DNA of 64,000 nucleotides, taken from Chromobacterium sp. IIBBL 290-4 (lineage in GTDB: Bacteria; Pseudomonadota; Gammaproteobacteria; Burkholderiales; Chromobacteriaceae). Below, one piece after another: positions 24,858-33,014 of the stretch (positions are counted from its first letter, which is position 1; every line of letters starts with the position of its first letter). Under the pieces are notes generated by a model. That model ran no database searches, was not told the origin of the DNA, and saw only the letters and a list, made by a program, of their open reading frames with translations. A program made the position numbers and the translations under genes. The stretch lies in contig NZ_CP100128.1 of assembly GCF_024207115.1 (NCBI RefSeq), positions 4,402,001 through 4,466,000 on the forward strand, in the 5' to 3' direction.

Positions 24858-25306
24858 GCGACTTCGTCAGCATCACCATCCAGGACGACCAGGTGCAACG
24901 CGTGCTGCGCCGGCTGGAGACGTCGGTGGCCGATATGACGCCGGCCATGCGCGCCATCGCGGCCTCGCTGGCGTTCATCACAGAGGAAAACTTCGAGGCC
25001 GAGGGCCGGCCGAGCTGGACGCCCAGCCAGCGCGCCAGCCGGGACGGCGGCGTGACGCTGCAAGACCGCGGCCAGTTGGCGGCCTCGGTGGTCACCGACC
25101 ACGACCCTCACTCCTCGGTCATCGGCAGCAATCTGCCTTATGCGCGCATCCAGCACTTGGGCGGCCAGGCTGGCCGCAACGAGGCGGTGGAGCTGGAACC
25201 GCGGCCGTATCTGCCGATGACCGAGGACGGCGAGCTGCAGCCAGAGGCCGGCGAGGCTGTCATCGGCGCCGTGATGCGCCACCTGCAGCATGCGGCGGCT
25301 GGCTGA
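24854..25306 (+). CDS. Virion morphogenesis protein (Mu gpG-like)
   Basis: The product is 150 aa. Family landmarks include LETSVADMTPAMRAIA, FEAEGRPSWTPSQ, LQDRGQLAASVV and ARIQHLGG. Members act as tail completion or head-tail joining factors. The start overlaps the F gene stop. This gene ends the first head block; accessory DNA follows. Confidence 0.88.
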   Translation: MSDFVSITIQDDQVQRVLRRLETSVADMTPAMRAIAASLAFITEENFEAEGRPSWTPSQRASRDGGVTLQDRGQLAASVVTDHDPHSSVIGSNLPYARIQHLGGQAGRNEAVELEPRPYLPMTEDGELQPEAGEAVIGAVMRHLQHAAAG

Positions 25307-25386
25307 CCGTCTTACACACGCATGTTGCGCATCTCCGGGAACGAGGACTTGGGGCATAGGGCTCCGCTCGAACTCAGGAAACAAAC

Positions 25387-25509
25387 ATGAAGACCTATGT
25401 GACTGTACTGGCTGTGGTTGTGGTGCTGGCGTGGCTGACCGGGTGGCGCTGGCTGAGCGTTTTGGCCGTAACGATGTGGTTTGGGCTGTTTGTAATGGTG
25501 CCGGCTTAA
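25387..25509 (+). CDS. 40-aa single-pass membrane peptide
   Basis: The frame from the ATG at 25387 encodes 40 residues, nearly all hydrophobic (TVLAVVVVLAWLTGW...LAVTMWFGLFVMV). AGGAAA lies seven bases upstream and a strong terminator follows four bases after the stop. The compact set of ribosome site, frame and terminator favours a real small gene. The function is unknown; a small membrane toxin or a lysis helper are options. Confidence 0.55.
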   Translation: MKTYVTVLAVVVVLAWLTGWRWLSVLAVTMWFGLFVMVPA

Positions 25510-25512
25510 GTC

Positions 25513-25557
25513 AAACCTCCCCTGCGGTGTAATAGCCACAGGGGAGGTTTTTTATTT
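25513..25557 (+). terminator. Strong intrinsic terminator
   Basis: AACCTCCCCTG pairs with CAGGGGAGGTT around a loop and is followed by TTTTTATTTT. It ends the lysis/packaging unit before the accessory gene at 25702. Confidence 0.92.
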
Positions 25558-25598
25558 TCCTGCGCCTGATGATGGCCCACAGCTGGCGCAGTGAAGGT

Positions 25599-25621
25599 GT
25601 AAAGCTTTATAAAGGCTTTAC
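25599..25621. promoter_or_regulatory. Inverted repeat upstream of the HEPN gene
   Basis: GTAAAGC-N9-GCTTTAC is a perfect 7-bp inverted repeat with an AT-rich centre (TTTATAAAG), about 80 bp before the gene at 25702. It may be an operator or part of its promoter. Confidence 0.4.
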
Positions 25622-25685
25622 TGATTGGAGATGAGGCCCACTGGTTCCCTGCGAGTGAGGTCAACCACGATAGCGCTTAACGACT

Positions 25686-25698
25686 AAGGAGGTGATCC
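25686..25698 (+). promoter_or_regulatory. Extended perfect Shine-Dalgarno sequence
   Basis: AAGGAGGTGATCC is complementary over 13 bases to the conserved 3' end of bacterial 16S rRNA (GGATCACCTCCTT). It lies three bases before the ATG at 25702, so the core AGGAGG has normal spacing. Nothing comparable was noticed at the other starts inspected. Confidence 0.8.
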
Positions 25699-25701
25699 AT
25701 C

Positions 25702-26307
25702 ATGAGCAAGACAAGCAAGGTCATTGTCGAGGTAAAAACAGAACGACAGATGATTATGTATTCAGAGCTTTGGGATGCTAGTTATTGTGTATTGGAACTA
25801 GCACGGCAGAGCCCAGAAGACTCTTCGTGGCAATTTCTCTCATCAATATTGTTGACGGCCTTTACCTTTGAGGCCTATCAGAATCATATAGGACCGAGTC
25901 TATTCGCTCATTGGGGCCACCTTGATCGACTTCGACCACTTGACAAGTTTGACCTGATCATTGACCGGCTAGAGATTAATGTTCCAAATGCAAAGAGCGG
26001 CCGTCCTTGGCAAACGTTGCGTGATCTATTTGCATTCCGAAACACAATTGCTCATGGCCGATCCAAGGATCTCAAAAAGGTCGAACAAAAGACTGCAGCC
26101 ACTTACCAGTACAGGGAAGCCTTTGATCGGTTACTGGATGATTGGGAGTCACGCATCCAAAATGATGTGTTTGCGGTGCGCTGCCGTGAAGATGTCGAAG
26201 TTGTGCTTCGCATCATTCATGAAAAGTTGCCAGGGAAGCAGGAGGAATTATTCACGCTTGGGCTGGGTTCTCACTCGGCGACTGTCCTACCTCAAGCTCC
26301 GCGTTGA
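25702..26307 (+). CDS. HEPN-motif accessory protein
   Basis: The product is 201 aa and helical. It has RNTIAH at R113-H118, the Rx4-6H catalytic motif of HEPN ribonucleases, in the usual setting LRDLFAFRNTIAHGR after a first helical half (LLTAFTFEAYQNHIG). It is AT-rich, has its own terminator upstream and its own ribosome site, and splits the normally adjacent G and protease genes of Mu-like phages. I infer an accessory gene; many HEPN proteins act in toxin-antitoxin or abortive infection. No antitoxin partner is next to it. The motif alone does not prove activity. Confidence 0.72.
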   Translation: MSKTSKVIVEVKTERQMIMYSELWDASYCVLELARQSPEDSSWQFLSSILLTAFTFEAYQNHIGPSLFAHWGHLDRLRPLDKFDLIIDRLEINVPNAKSGRPWQTLRDLFAFRNTIAHGRSKDLKKVEQKTAATYQYREAFDRLLDDWESRIQNDVFAVRCREDVEVVLRIIHEKLPGKQEELFTLGLGSHSATVLPQAPR

Positions 26308-26329
26308 CTCATTCGAGACCCGACGAAAA

Positions 26330-26355
26330 CTTTAAAGCCGATTAAACGTCCCTCC
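26330..26355 (+). promoter_or_regulatory. Late-unit upstream motif, copy 2
   Basis: The 26-bp motif starts CTTTAAAGCC and ends ACGTCCCTCC, 25 bp before the protease start. It matches 20 of 26 positions with the copy at 18066 and shares CTTTAAAGCC with the copy at 34214. Confidence 0.5.
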
Positions 26356-26380
26356 CGCTGACGCCGTTCACCATGACGGC

Positions 26381-27487
26381 ATGAACGCGACCCAACCCCT
26401 GCACGTATTCAAATCCGGCCGCCAGACAGCGATGTCTGGCGACGTGTTGGACTTCTCCGAGTCCGATCTCGCGGCCAGTGCCCGCGCCTACGATCCGGCC
26501 CTGCATGAGGCGCCCATCGTGATCGGCCATCCCAAACACGACGCGCCGGCTTATGGCTGGGTAAAGTCTCTCGCCGCCCGCGACATTGGCCTACTGGCCG
26601 AGCCGCGTCAGGTGGACCCGGCCTTCGCCGAACTGGTGGAGGCCGGCCGCTACAAAAAAATCTCCGCCTCCTTCTACCGTCCCGACTCGCCGAACAACCC
26701 GGTGCCCGGCGTCTACTACTTGCGCCATGTCGGCTTCCTAGGCGCGCAGCCGCCAGCCGTAAAGGGGCTGCGCCCAGTGGAGTTCGGCGAGGCCGACGAC
26801 GACGTAGTCGAGTTCGGCGATTGGGGCGACGTCCAGAACGCCAGCCTCTGGCGCCGCATGCGCGAGTGGCTGATCAGCCAGTTCGGACTCGATGCCGCCG
26901 ACAAGGTCATTCCCGACTATGCCGTGGCCAACCTGGAGGACGACGCCCGCCAGGATGATTCCTCTTCCTTTGCCGATCCATCCCAACCCAAGGAGACCTC
27001 TGAAGTGACCCCTGAACAGCAAGCCGCCCTGGAGGCGGAAAACGCCAGGCTGAAGCAGCAACTGGCGACGGCCGCGGCCGAGAAGAAGGCAACGGCCGCC
27101 GCTGCGCGCCACGACGAACATCTTGCCTATGCCGAGCAGTTGATCGGCGAAGGCAAGCTGGCGCCCAAGCACAAGGACGCCGTAGTGGCTTTTCTGGACT
27201 TTGCGGACGGCGAGGCCTCCGTCGAGTTCGGCGAGGGCGATGCCAAGCAGCCGCTGGCCCGCGCCTTCAAGGGCTTCCTGGGCGACATGCCGAAAGTGAT
27301 CGATTTCAGCGAGGCCGCTACCAAGGACAAGGCCAATCAGTGGGAGCAGGACGGCTCGCTGGAGTTCGGCGAGCGCGCCGATCCGGAACGGCTGCAGCTG
27401 CACAACCGGGCCACCGCCCTGGCTGCAGAGAAGGGCATCCCCTACGAGCAGGCCGTGCGCCAGCTGCTGAAATCCCGTCCCAACTGA
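26381..27487 (+). CDS. Prohead protease (Mu gpI-like) with scaffold domain
   Basis: The product is 368 aa. The N-terminal half resembles Mu gpI protease (VFKSGRQTAMSGDVLDFSESDLAA, PIVIGHPKHDAPAYGWV, KKISASFYRPDSPNNPVPGVYYLRHVGFLGAQPPAVKGL). The C-terminal part (from about 209) is a scaffold-like coiled coil and acidic region. As in Mu, a shorter scaffold can be made from an internal start (see 27005). It matures the prohead. The ATG lies within CACCATGACGGCATG; a nearby out-of-frame ATG was ignored. Confidence 0.88.
   Translation: MNATQPLHVFKSGRQTAMSGDVLDFSESDLAASARAYDPALHEAPIVIGHPKHDAPAYGWVKSLAARDIGLLAEPRQVDPAFAELVEAGRYKKISASFYRPDSPNNPVPGVYYLRHVGFLGAQPPAVKGLRPVEFGEADDDVVEFGDWGDVQNASLWRRMREWLISQFGLDAADKVIPDYAVANLEDDARQDDSSSFADPSQPKETSEVTPEQQAALEAENARLKQQLATAAAEKKATAAAARHDEHLAYAEQLIGEGKLAPKHKDAVVAFLDFADGEASVEFGEGDAKQPLARAFKGFLGDMPKVIDFSEAATKDKANQWEQDGSLEFGERADPERLQLHNRATALAAEKGIPYEQAVRQLLKSRPN
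27005..27487 (+). CDS. Nested scaffold protein (Mu gpZ-like), internal start
   Basis: An in-frame GTG (codon 209 of the protease) is preceded by AAGGAG at 9 bases, giving a 160-aa product that starts with TPEQQAALEAENARLKQQL, a coiled coil. Mu makes its scaffold Z from the 3' part of gene I in the same way. The start is predicted from the ribosome site and the domain border. Confidence 0.6.
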   Translation: MTPEQQAALEAENARLKQQLATAAAEKKATAAAARHDEHLAYAEQLIGEGKLAPKHKDAVVAFLDFADGEASVEFGEGDAKQPLARAFKGFLGDMPKVIDFSEAATKDKANQWEQDGSLEFGERADPERLQLHNRATALAAEKGIPYEQAVRQLLKSRPN

Positions 27488-27500
27488 ATAAGGAGCCGCC

Positions 27501-28427
27501 ATGAGCGACCGTTTGCAGAAACTCCGGGTAGTCGACCCGGTACTGACCAGCCTGGCGCGCGGCTATCGCAACGCGCAATACATCGGCGAGAACCTGTTCC
27601 CGATTGCGCCGCTGGACAAGGAGGCCGGCATCATCCCGCTGTTCGGCAAGGAAGCCTTTCTGCTGTGGGAAACCGAGCGCGCCATCCGCGGCCGCACCAA
27701 TGTGATGATCGCCGACGACCCGGAGACCCTGGACGTGGTGCTGCGCGAGCATGATCTGGCCTACCCGGTGGACCATCGCGAGCAAGCCGAATCGATGTTC
27801 AACGAAGAAGTCAAAGCCGCCAGGCGGGTCAAGGACGCCATCGACCTGCGGCGCGAAGTGGCCGCCGCCTTCCTGGCGCAAAACCCCAAGACCTATCTGC
27901 CCGGCGCCAAGGTGGCGCTGTCCGGCAGCAGCAAGTGGGCAAACGGCGGCGGCGACCCGGTCAAGGAGGTGGAAGATGGTAAAGAGGTGGTGCGTCAGCG
28001 CACCGGCATGCGCCCCAACACCGCCGTCATCGGCGCATCCGCCTACGCCACGCTGAAGTTCCATCCCAAGCTGGCCAACGCCCTGGGCTCCCAGGAGCGC
28101 AAGTTGATCACGATTGAACACCTGAAGGCGCTGTGGGGACTGGAAGACATTTTCATCGGCGAAGCGCTGGCATCGGACGGCCGCAGCGCGACGGGTGATA
28201 TCTGGGGCGACAACGTGGTGCTGGCCTATGTGGCCAAGCCGGCCGCCGGCACCGATGGCGATGCCGACATCCCATCCTTCGGCTACACCCTGCGCAAGCG
28301 CAACATGCCGGAAACCGACAAGTACGATGGCGAAGGCGGCAAGGTGCGCTATGTGCGTCATACCGACATTTACAAGCTGGTGGTGGTCGGCGCCGATGCC
28401 GGCTACCTGATTAGCGATGTGGCGTGA
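27501..28427 (+). CDS. Major capsid protein
   Basis: The product is 308 aa. It reads as an HK97-fold capsid of the Mu-like B3/GpE type: an N-terminal arm (VDPVLTSLARGYRNAQYIGENLFP), AYPVDHREQAES, TGMRPNTAVIGASAYATLKFHPKL, LWGLEDIFIGEAL and a C-terminal DIYKLVVVGADAGYLI. It follows the protease/scaffold by 13 bases with GGAGCC before the ATG. Confidence 0.92.
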   Translation: MSDRLQKLRVVDPVLTSLARGYRNAQYIGENLFPIAPLDKEAGIIPLFGKEAFLLWETERAIRGRTNVMIADDPETLDVVLREHDLAYPVDHREQAESMFNEEVKAARRVKDAIDLRREVAAAFLAQNPKTYLPGAKVALSGSSKWANGGGDPVKEVEDGKEVVRQRTGMRPNTAVIGASAYATLKFHPKLANALGSQERKLITIEHLKALWGLEDIFIGEALASDGRSATGDIWGDNVVLAYVAKPAAGTDGDADIPSFGYTLRKRNMPETDKYDGEGGKVRYVRHTDIYKLVVVGADAGYLISDVA

Positions 28428-28436
28428 GGAGGATGT

Positions 28437-28676
28437 ATGCCGATCTATCGCATTGCAGGCATGGCGGTGAAACACGATGGCCAACTGCTGGAGGAAGGCC
28501 AAACCATCGAGCTGGACGAACCGCAGTTGTCTCCCTGGCTGGTGGAGGTGAAAACCACCCAGGCCAGTGAGCAGCAGGCCGACAGCAAAACTGACCAGCA
28601 GACCGACACCGAAAGCGAAGACTCGCCGCCGGCAGGCGACACCGCCAAAACGGGCAAGAAAGGAGAAGGCAAGTGA
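28437..28676 (+). CDS. Small head-region protein
   Basis: The product is 79 aa. An N-terminal part of about 38 residues (YRIAGMAVKHDGQLLEEGQTIELDE) is followed by an acidic Gln/Thr/Asp/Lys-rich disordered tail. Its place between capsid and cement genes suggests a head accessory protein. Confidence 0.7.
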   Translation: MPIYRIAGMAVKHDGQLLEEGQTIELDEPQLSPWLVEVKTTQASEQQADSKTDQQTDTESEDSPPAGDTAKTGKKGEGK

Positions 28677-29005
28677 AAGGACAAAACGTCGTTTTGACCC
28701 TGTCGGTGCTGGCCGCAGCTGATCTGCAGGCGCGCCGCTTTGTCGGCCTGGACGGCAAGACCTGCGGCGACGGCGCCAAGGCCTTGGGCGTGGTCGAGGT
28801 GGACACCGGGGCCGACAACATGGTGCCGGCCAACGTGCTGGGGGCCATCCTGGTGGAGGCCGGCGGCGCCATTGCGGCCGGCGCGGATGTGCAGTCGAAC
28901 GCCTCCGGGCAAGCGGTGGTCAAGGCGGCCGGCCTGGCCAACGGCATCGCCCTGGACGCCTCCACTGCGGCCGGCGACGTGATCCGCATCCTGCGGGGCA
29001 TCTGA
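28673..29005 (+). CDS. Capsid cement/decoration protein (DUF2190-like)
   Basis: The product is 110 aa, Gly/Ala-rich and beta-type, with the pattern ARRFVGLDGKTCGDGAKALGVVE...GADVQSNASGQAVV, as in DUF2190 head-stabilising proteins. Its start overlaps the preceding gene. Confidence 0.78.
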   Translation: MKGQNVVLTLSVLAAADLQARRFVGLDGKTCGDGAKALGVVEVDTGADNMVPANVLGAILVEAGGAIAAGADVQSNASGQAVVKAAGLANGIALDASTAAGDVIRILRGI

Positions 29006-29006
29006 C

Positions 29007-29456
29007 ATGCGCTATTGCACCCTGGCCGACCTGCAACTGGCCATCCCGCAGGCGACGCTGGTTCAGCTCAGCAATGACGCTCCCAGCGATTTCCGCGCCG
29101 CGCCGGAATTAAACCTGGCCGTGGTGGAGGAAGCGGTGCGCCAGGCCGAGGAGCTGGTGGACGCGCACCTGCGCGGCCGCTACGTGCTGCCGCTGGCCAC
29201 GGTGCCGTCCGTGATCAAGGACAACACTGTCAACCTGGCGCGGCACTGGCTGTATGCGCGGCGGCCGGAGGGGAACGAGCTGCCGGACGCCGTCACTCGC
29301 ACCTACAAGGCCGCACTGCAGATCCTGGAGTCCATCCGCGACGGCAAGCTGACCATCGGCCTGCCAACCGGAGAAGCCGCTCCGGAGCCGGGCGAGGTCA
29401 AGGTCCGGGCGCGGCGCCAGCTGTTCAGCGCCTCCATGCTGGAGCGCTACCGCTGA
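29007..29456 (+). CDS. Mu gp36-like head-tail protein (DUF1320)
   Basis: The product is 149 aa. MRYCTLADLQLAIPQATLVQLSND, EELVDAHLRGRYVLPLATVP and LARHWLYARRPEG are the DUF1320 landmarks. It is probably a head-completion or adaptor protein. Confidence 0.9.
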   Translation: MRYCTLADLQLAIPQATLVQLSNDAPSDFRAAPELNLAVVEEAVRQAEELVDAHLRGRYVLPLATVPSVIKDNTVNLARHWLYARRPEGNELPDAVTRTYKAALQILESIRDGKLTIGLPTGEAAPEPGEVKVRARRQLFSASMLERYR

Positions 29457-29920
29457 TGGCCGCCACCATTGAGATCATCGACGCCCTGGCGGCGCGGCTG
29501 CAAGCCAGGCTTCCCAGCCTGGCCGTCGAGTACTTCCCGGAGCGGCCGGCCGAATATCGGCTCAATCACCCGGCCGGCGCGCTGCTGGTCAGCTACCTGG
29601 GCAGCCAGTTCGCCGCGCCGGTAGATGCCGGCATCGTGGCCCAGCCGCGCACCGTCAAACTGTCGGTGACGGTTGTGCTGCGGCAGTTAAACGGCCGCAC
29701 GGGCGCAGTGGCGGTGCTGGACGATGTCCGCCGCGCGCTGGTGGGTTACCGGCTGCCGGATTGCCGCAAGCTGCAGGCCGCAGGCGAGCGCTTCCTGGGG
29801 CAAACCGCCGGCCTGTGGCAATACGCCGTCGACTTCACCGCGCTGGCGATGCAAGTCGAGGAGGACGACACCGCCGACTCGCCCGTCCTAAGCCAAGTCA
29901 ATCATGAGGAGCAAGCATGA
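29456..29920 (+). CDS. Mu gp37-like protein (DUF1834)
   Basis: The product is 154 aa, starting in the stop of the gp36-like gene. It has the gp37 pattern (IEIIDALAARLQARLP, GALLVSYLGSQF, RTVKLSVTVVLRQLNGRTGAVAVLDDVRRAL). It is probably a tail terminator or connector component. Confidence 0.86.
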   Translation: MAATIEIIDALAARLQARLPSLAVEYFPERPAEYRLNHPAGALLVSYLGSQFAAPVDAGIVAQPRTVKLSVTVVLRQLNGRTGAVAVLDDVRRALVGYRLPDCRKLQAAGERFLGQTAGLWQYAVDFTALAMQVEEDDTADSPVLSQVNHEEQA

Positions 29921-30132
29921 AGTATCTGTATAGCGGCCCGGTGAGCGGGGTCACGCTGGCCGATGGCCAGGAAATCATGTTGTATCCCGGCAAGGAAGTG
30001 GACATGCCGGCCGAGCACGAATACACCCAGACGCTGCTGGCGCTGCAATACCTGGTTCCGGTTCAGGAACCGGCCAAGGCCAAGGGCGGGCGCGCGACGG
30101 GCGATGAGGCTTCGGCCGAGAAAGGAGCTTGA
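29917..30132 (+). CDS. Mu gp38-like small protein
   Basis: The product is 71 aa: a small beta-type N-terminus (YLYSGPVSGVTLADGQEIMLYPGKEVDMP) and a Lys/Ala tail. It lies between gp37-like and sheath genes, where Mu gp38 lies. The function is unknown. Confidence 0.7.
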   Translation: MKYLYSGPVSGVTLADGQEIMLYPGKEVDMPAEHEYTQTLLALQYLVPVQEPAKAKGGRATGDEASAEKGA

Positions 30133-30134
30133 TC

Positions 30135-31565
30135 ATGGCGGCGAATTACCTGCATGGCGTCGAAACCATTGAAGTCGAACGCGGCCCGCGCCCGGTGCGC
30201 ACCGTCAAATCGGCGGTGATTGGCTTGATCGGCACCGCGCCGGCCGGCGCGGTCAACACCGCCACCCTGACGCTGTCGGAAAAGGACGCGGCGGCCTTTG
30301 GCCCGCAACTGGCCGACTTCACCATCCCGCAGGCGCTGGACGCGATTTACGACCACGGCGCCGGCACCGTCATTGTGATCAACGTGCTGGACCCTGCCAT
30401 TCACAAGAGCAGCGCCGCCGCCGAGATGGTTGCGCTGGACAAGGCCAATGACCGAGCCAAGCTGGGGCGCGGCGCGGTATCCAATTTGGCGCTCAAGAAC
30501 GCGGATGGCAGCGTCAACTATGCCGAAGGCGCGGACTATGCGCTGGACGCGCTGGCGGGCATCGTCACCCGCTTGAAAACCGGCAAAATCGCCGCTGGGG
30601 CGGCGCTCAAGGCGAGCTACGACTACGCCGATCCGGCCAAGGTGACCGCCGCCGACATCATCGGCACCGTCAACGCGGCCGGCGTGCGTACTGGACTGAA
30701 GGCGCTGAAGGACACCTATAACCGGTTCGGTTTTTTCGCCAAGTTACTGATCGCGCCCGGCTGGTGCACCCAGAATTCGGTGGCGGTGGAACTGGTGGCC
30801 ATGGCGGAGCAGTTGGATGCGGTGGCCTATATCGACGCGCCTATCGCCACCACCTTCGCCCAGGCGCTGGCTGGCCGTGGTCCGGCCGGCACCATCAACT
30901 TCAACACATCCAGCGACCGCGTGCGCTTGTGCTACCCGCACGTAAAGGTATACGACCCGGTCTTGAATGCGGAACGGCTGGAGCCGCTGTCAGCCCGCGC
31001 TGCCGGCCTGCGCGCCAAGGTGGACAACGACAAAGGCTTCTGGTGGTCCAGCTCCAACCAGGAGCTGGCCGGCATCACCGGGGTGGAGCGGCAGTTGTCG
31101 GCGATGATTGACGACCCGCAATCGGAAGTGAATTTGCTGAACGAGCAAGGCATTACCACCGTCTTCAGCAGCTTCGGCAGCGGCTACCGCTTGTGGGGCA
31201 ACCGCACTGCTGCCTGGCCGACCGTCAGCCACATGCGCAACTTCGAGAACGTGCGCCGCACCGGCGATGTGATCAACGAATCCATCCGCTACTTCAGCCT
31301 GCAATATATCGACATGCCCTTGAACCAGGCCACCATCGACTCGCTGGTGGAATCGGTGAACGGCTACGGCCGCAAACTGATAGGAGATGGCGCGCTGCTG
31401 GGCTTCAAAGCCTGGTTCGACCCGGCGCGCAACCCGGAAACCGAGCTGGCGGCCGGACATCTGCTGGTCAGCTACAAATACACGCCCCCGCCGCCGCTGG
31501 AGCGGCTGACCTTTGAAACCGAGATCAGCTCGGAATACCTGCTCAGCCTGAAGGGAGGAAACTGA
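30135..31565 (+). CDS. Contractile tail sheath protein
   Basis: The product is 476 aa from the ATG at 30135, after AAAGGAG. Sheath landmarks include YLHGVETIEVERGPRPVRTVKSAVIGLIGTAP, YDHGAGTVIVINVLDP, the C-terminal GYRLWGNRTAAWP and NVRRTGDVINESIRYF. Contraction of this sheath drives the tube through the envelope. Confidence 0.96.
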   Translation: MAANYLHGVETIEVERGPRPVRTVKSAVIGLIGTAPAGAVNTATLTLSEKDAAAFGPQLADFTIPQALDAIYDHGAGTVIVINVLDPAIHKSSAAAEMVALDKANDRAKLGRGAVSNLALKNADGSVNYAEGADYALDALAGIVTRLKTGKIAAGAALKASYDYADPAKVTAADIIGTVNAAGVRTGLKALKDTYNRFGFFAKLLIAPGWCTQNSVAVELVAMAEQLDAVAYIDAPIATTFAQALAGRGPAGTINFNTSSDRVRLCYPHVKVYDPVLNAERLEPLSARAAGLRAKVDNDKGFWWSSSNQELAGITGVERQLSAMIDDPQSEVNLLNEQGITTVFSSFGSGYRLWGNRTAAWPTVSHMRNFENVRRTGDVINESIRYFSLQYIDMPLNQATIDSLVESVNGYGRKLIGDGALLGFKAWFDPARNPETELAAGHLLVSYKYTPPPPLERLTFETEISSEYLLSLKGGN

Positions 31566-31566
31566 A

Positions 31567-32091
31567 ATGGCCGGCAAGATTGAAATCAACCGCATCACCA
31601 ACGCCAATATCTACCTCAACGGCAATTCGCTGCTGGGGCGGGCGGATGAGGTAAAGCTGCCGGATGTGTCGGCCATCATGCAGGAACACAAGGCGCTGGG
31701 CATGATAGGCAAGATCGAGCTGCCGGCCGGCTTCGACAAGCTAGAGGGCGAGATCAAGTGGAACTCGCTCTACCTGGACGCGGCCAAGATAGCGGCCAAC
31801 CCGTTCAAGGCGGCGCAACTGCAATGCCGCTCCAGCATCGAAACCTATGGCGCCCAGGGGCGGCTGCAGGAAGTGAGCCTGGTCACCTACCTAACGGTGA
31901 TGTTCAAGAAAAACCCGCTGGGCACCTACAAACAGCATGACAACGCCGAGTTCGGCTCCGCCTTCAGTGCCACCTATCTCAAGCAGGTGATAGACGGCCA
32001 GGAGGTGCTGGAGCTGGACTACCTGGCCAACATCTTCCGAGTGGGCGGCGAGGACATGATGTCGGTGTACCGCAGCCATATCGGCGGCTGA
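31567..32091 (+). CDS. Major tail tube protein
   Basis: The product is 174 aa, one base after the sheath gene. ITNANIYLNGNSLLGRADEVKLPDV and the C-terminal LKQVIDGQEVLELDYLANIFRVGGED are typical of phage major tail tube proteins. A terminator follows, and then the tail operon is broken by a leftward accessory cluster. Confidence 0.95.
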   Translation: MAGKIEINRITNANIYLNGNSLLGRADEVKLPDVSAIMQEHKALGMIGKIELPAGFDKLEGEIKWNSLYLDAAKIAANPFKAAQLQCRSSIETYGAQGRLQEVSLVTYLTVMFKKNPLGTYKQHDNAEFGSAFSATYLKQVIDGQEVLELDYLANIFRVGGEDMMSVYRSHIGG

Positions 32092-32105
32092 TCGTTGCTT
32101 CCAAG

Positions 32106-32138
32106 AACCAGGCCCGCGATTGCGGGCCTGGTTTATTT
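32106..32138 (+). terminator. Terminator after the tail tube gene
   Basis: AACCAGGCCCGC-GATT-GCGGGCCTGGTT is a perfect 12-bp stem followed by TATTT. It separates sheath and tube from the rest of the tail genes and may also end the leftward cluster. Confidence 0.88.
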
Positions 32139-32152
32139 CGACGACAGGGCGA

Positions 32153-32458
32153 CTAAATCAAGTCCTCCCGATATGGCTTCAGTTGCTCCTGCACCTTCGC
32201 ATTGTCCTTATATTTCTTGTCTAGGCGCTTCAGCTGTCGCTTTGCGCTATCGCAGTAACGATTGATCTGCTTCACCAGCTTTCGCTGCTCTGCGGAACGC
32301 TCCCCACTGATTTCGCCAGATAAATGTATGCAGCTATCCGCGTCTTCCTGGAAACGCGCGACGTCTCCTGGCTGTTGAGGGGGAGCGGTTTCGGCTGCGG
32401 ACGGTTGCATCGTTGCCATGCAGACCAGCAGGAAAAACGCTTTCATGATGTTTTGCAT
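32153..32458 (-). CDS. Small exported protein, end of the PAAR cluster
   Basis: The product is about 101 aa (97 from a second ATG at 32446). A signal peptide (MKAFFLLVCMATMQPSAAE) is followed by a helical, Lys-rich domain with two Cys (SCIHLSG, NRYCDS). It is the last of four leftward genes and begins eight bases after the stop of the previous one. With the muramidase upstream, I infer a periplasmic protective role; no family is recognised. Confidence 0.65.
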   Translation of the reverse strand: MQNIMKAFFLLVCMATMQPSAAETAPPQQPGDVARFQEDADSCIHLSGEISGERSAEQRKLVKQINRYCDSAKRQLKRLDKKYKDNAKVQEQLKPYREDLI

Positions 32459-32466
32459 GGCCTGGC

Positions 32467-33012
32467 TTACTTGCAACCCTTCGTGATCTTGCCGCTATCA
32501 ATGTCTTGAGTAGAGCAAGAGACCTCTTGATACTTGCCGGCCTTAAACGAAAGCCTGGTCAAATAGCATTTCCCGCCACGGCACTGAGCCTCCTCTATGT
32601 CCTTCATGCCGTTGCTGCCGCTGCCTAACACCCGAAAAGCGTCTGAATTGCCCGCATGGATGATGCTGTTCCGCTCATCCACAATCCAGTGAAAGAAGGT
32701 GTGCGCACCATAGAAAGTCGAGAGATACGGCTCCAGCTTTGGACGGACCAATAAGAAAGTCTTGTGGCTTGTGGAAAGGGGGAGCTTGCGGCTGACGAAC
32801 AGCTGCTGATAGTCCCCAGCCTTGATGTCCTTGTCCGCCATTTCTTCGTCGGCCTGAGATTTCAGATCCGCATCCGAACTGACGATCAATTCCGCCTGCG
32901 TCTTGGACACGCCGGGCCAGCCATTCGTTTTCTGTTCCGTATAGGTTTCGAAGATAGGTTTAGCCAGCACAGCGCTTGAAAATAATGCGATTACCAGACC
33001 AAGAGCTTTCAT
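32467..33012 (-). CDS. Exported protein, putative immunity protein for the muramidase
   Basis: The product is 181 aa from the third of three consecutive ATGs (best spaced to AAGGA). A signal peptide (MKALGLVIALFSSAVLAKP) is followed by a soluble domain with TFFHWIVDERNSIIHAG and three Cys near the end (QCRGGKCY, VSCS). It overlaps the muramidase stop. Periplasmic proteins encoded directly after cell-wall-degrading effectors are commonly their immunity proteins; that role is inferred from context. Confidence 0.68.
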   Translation of the reverse strand: MKALGLVIALFSSAVLAKPIFETYTEQKTNGWPGVSKTQAELIVSSDADLKSQADEEMADKDIKAGDYQQLFVSRKLPLSTSHKTFLLVRPKLEPYLSTFYGAHTFFHWIVDERNSIIHAGNSDAFRVLGSGSNGMKDIEEAQCRGGKCYLTRLSFKAGKYQEVSCSTQDIDSGKITKGCK

Positions 33013-33014
33013 CA

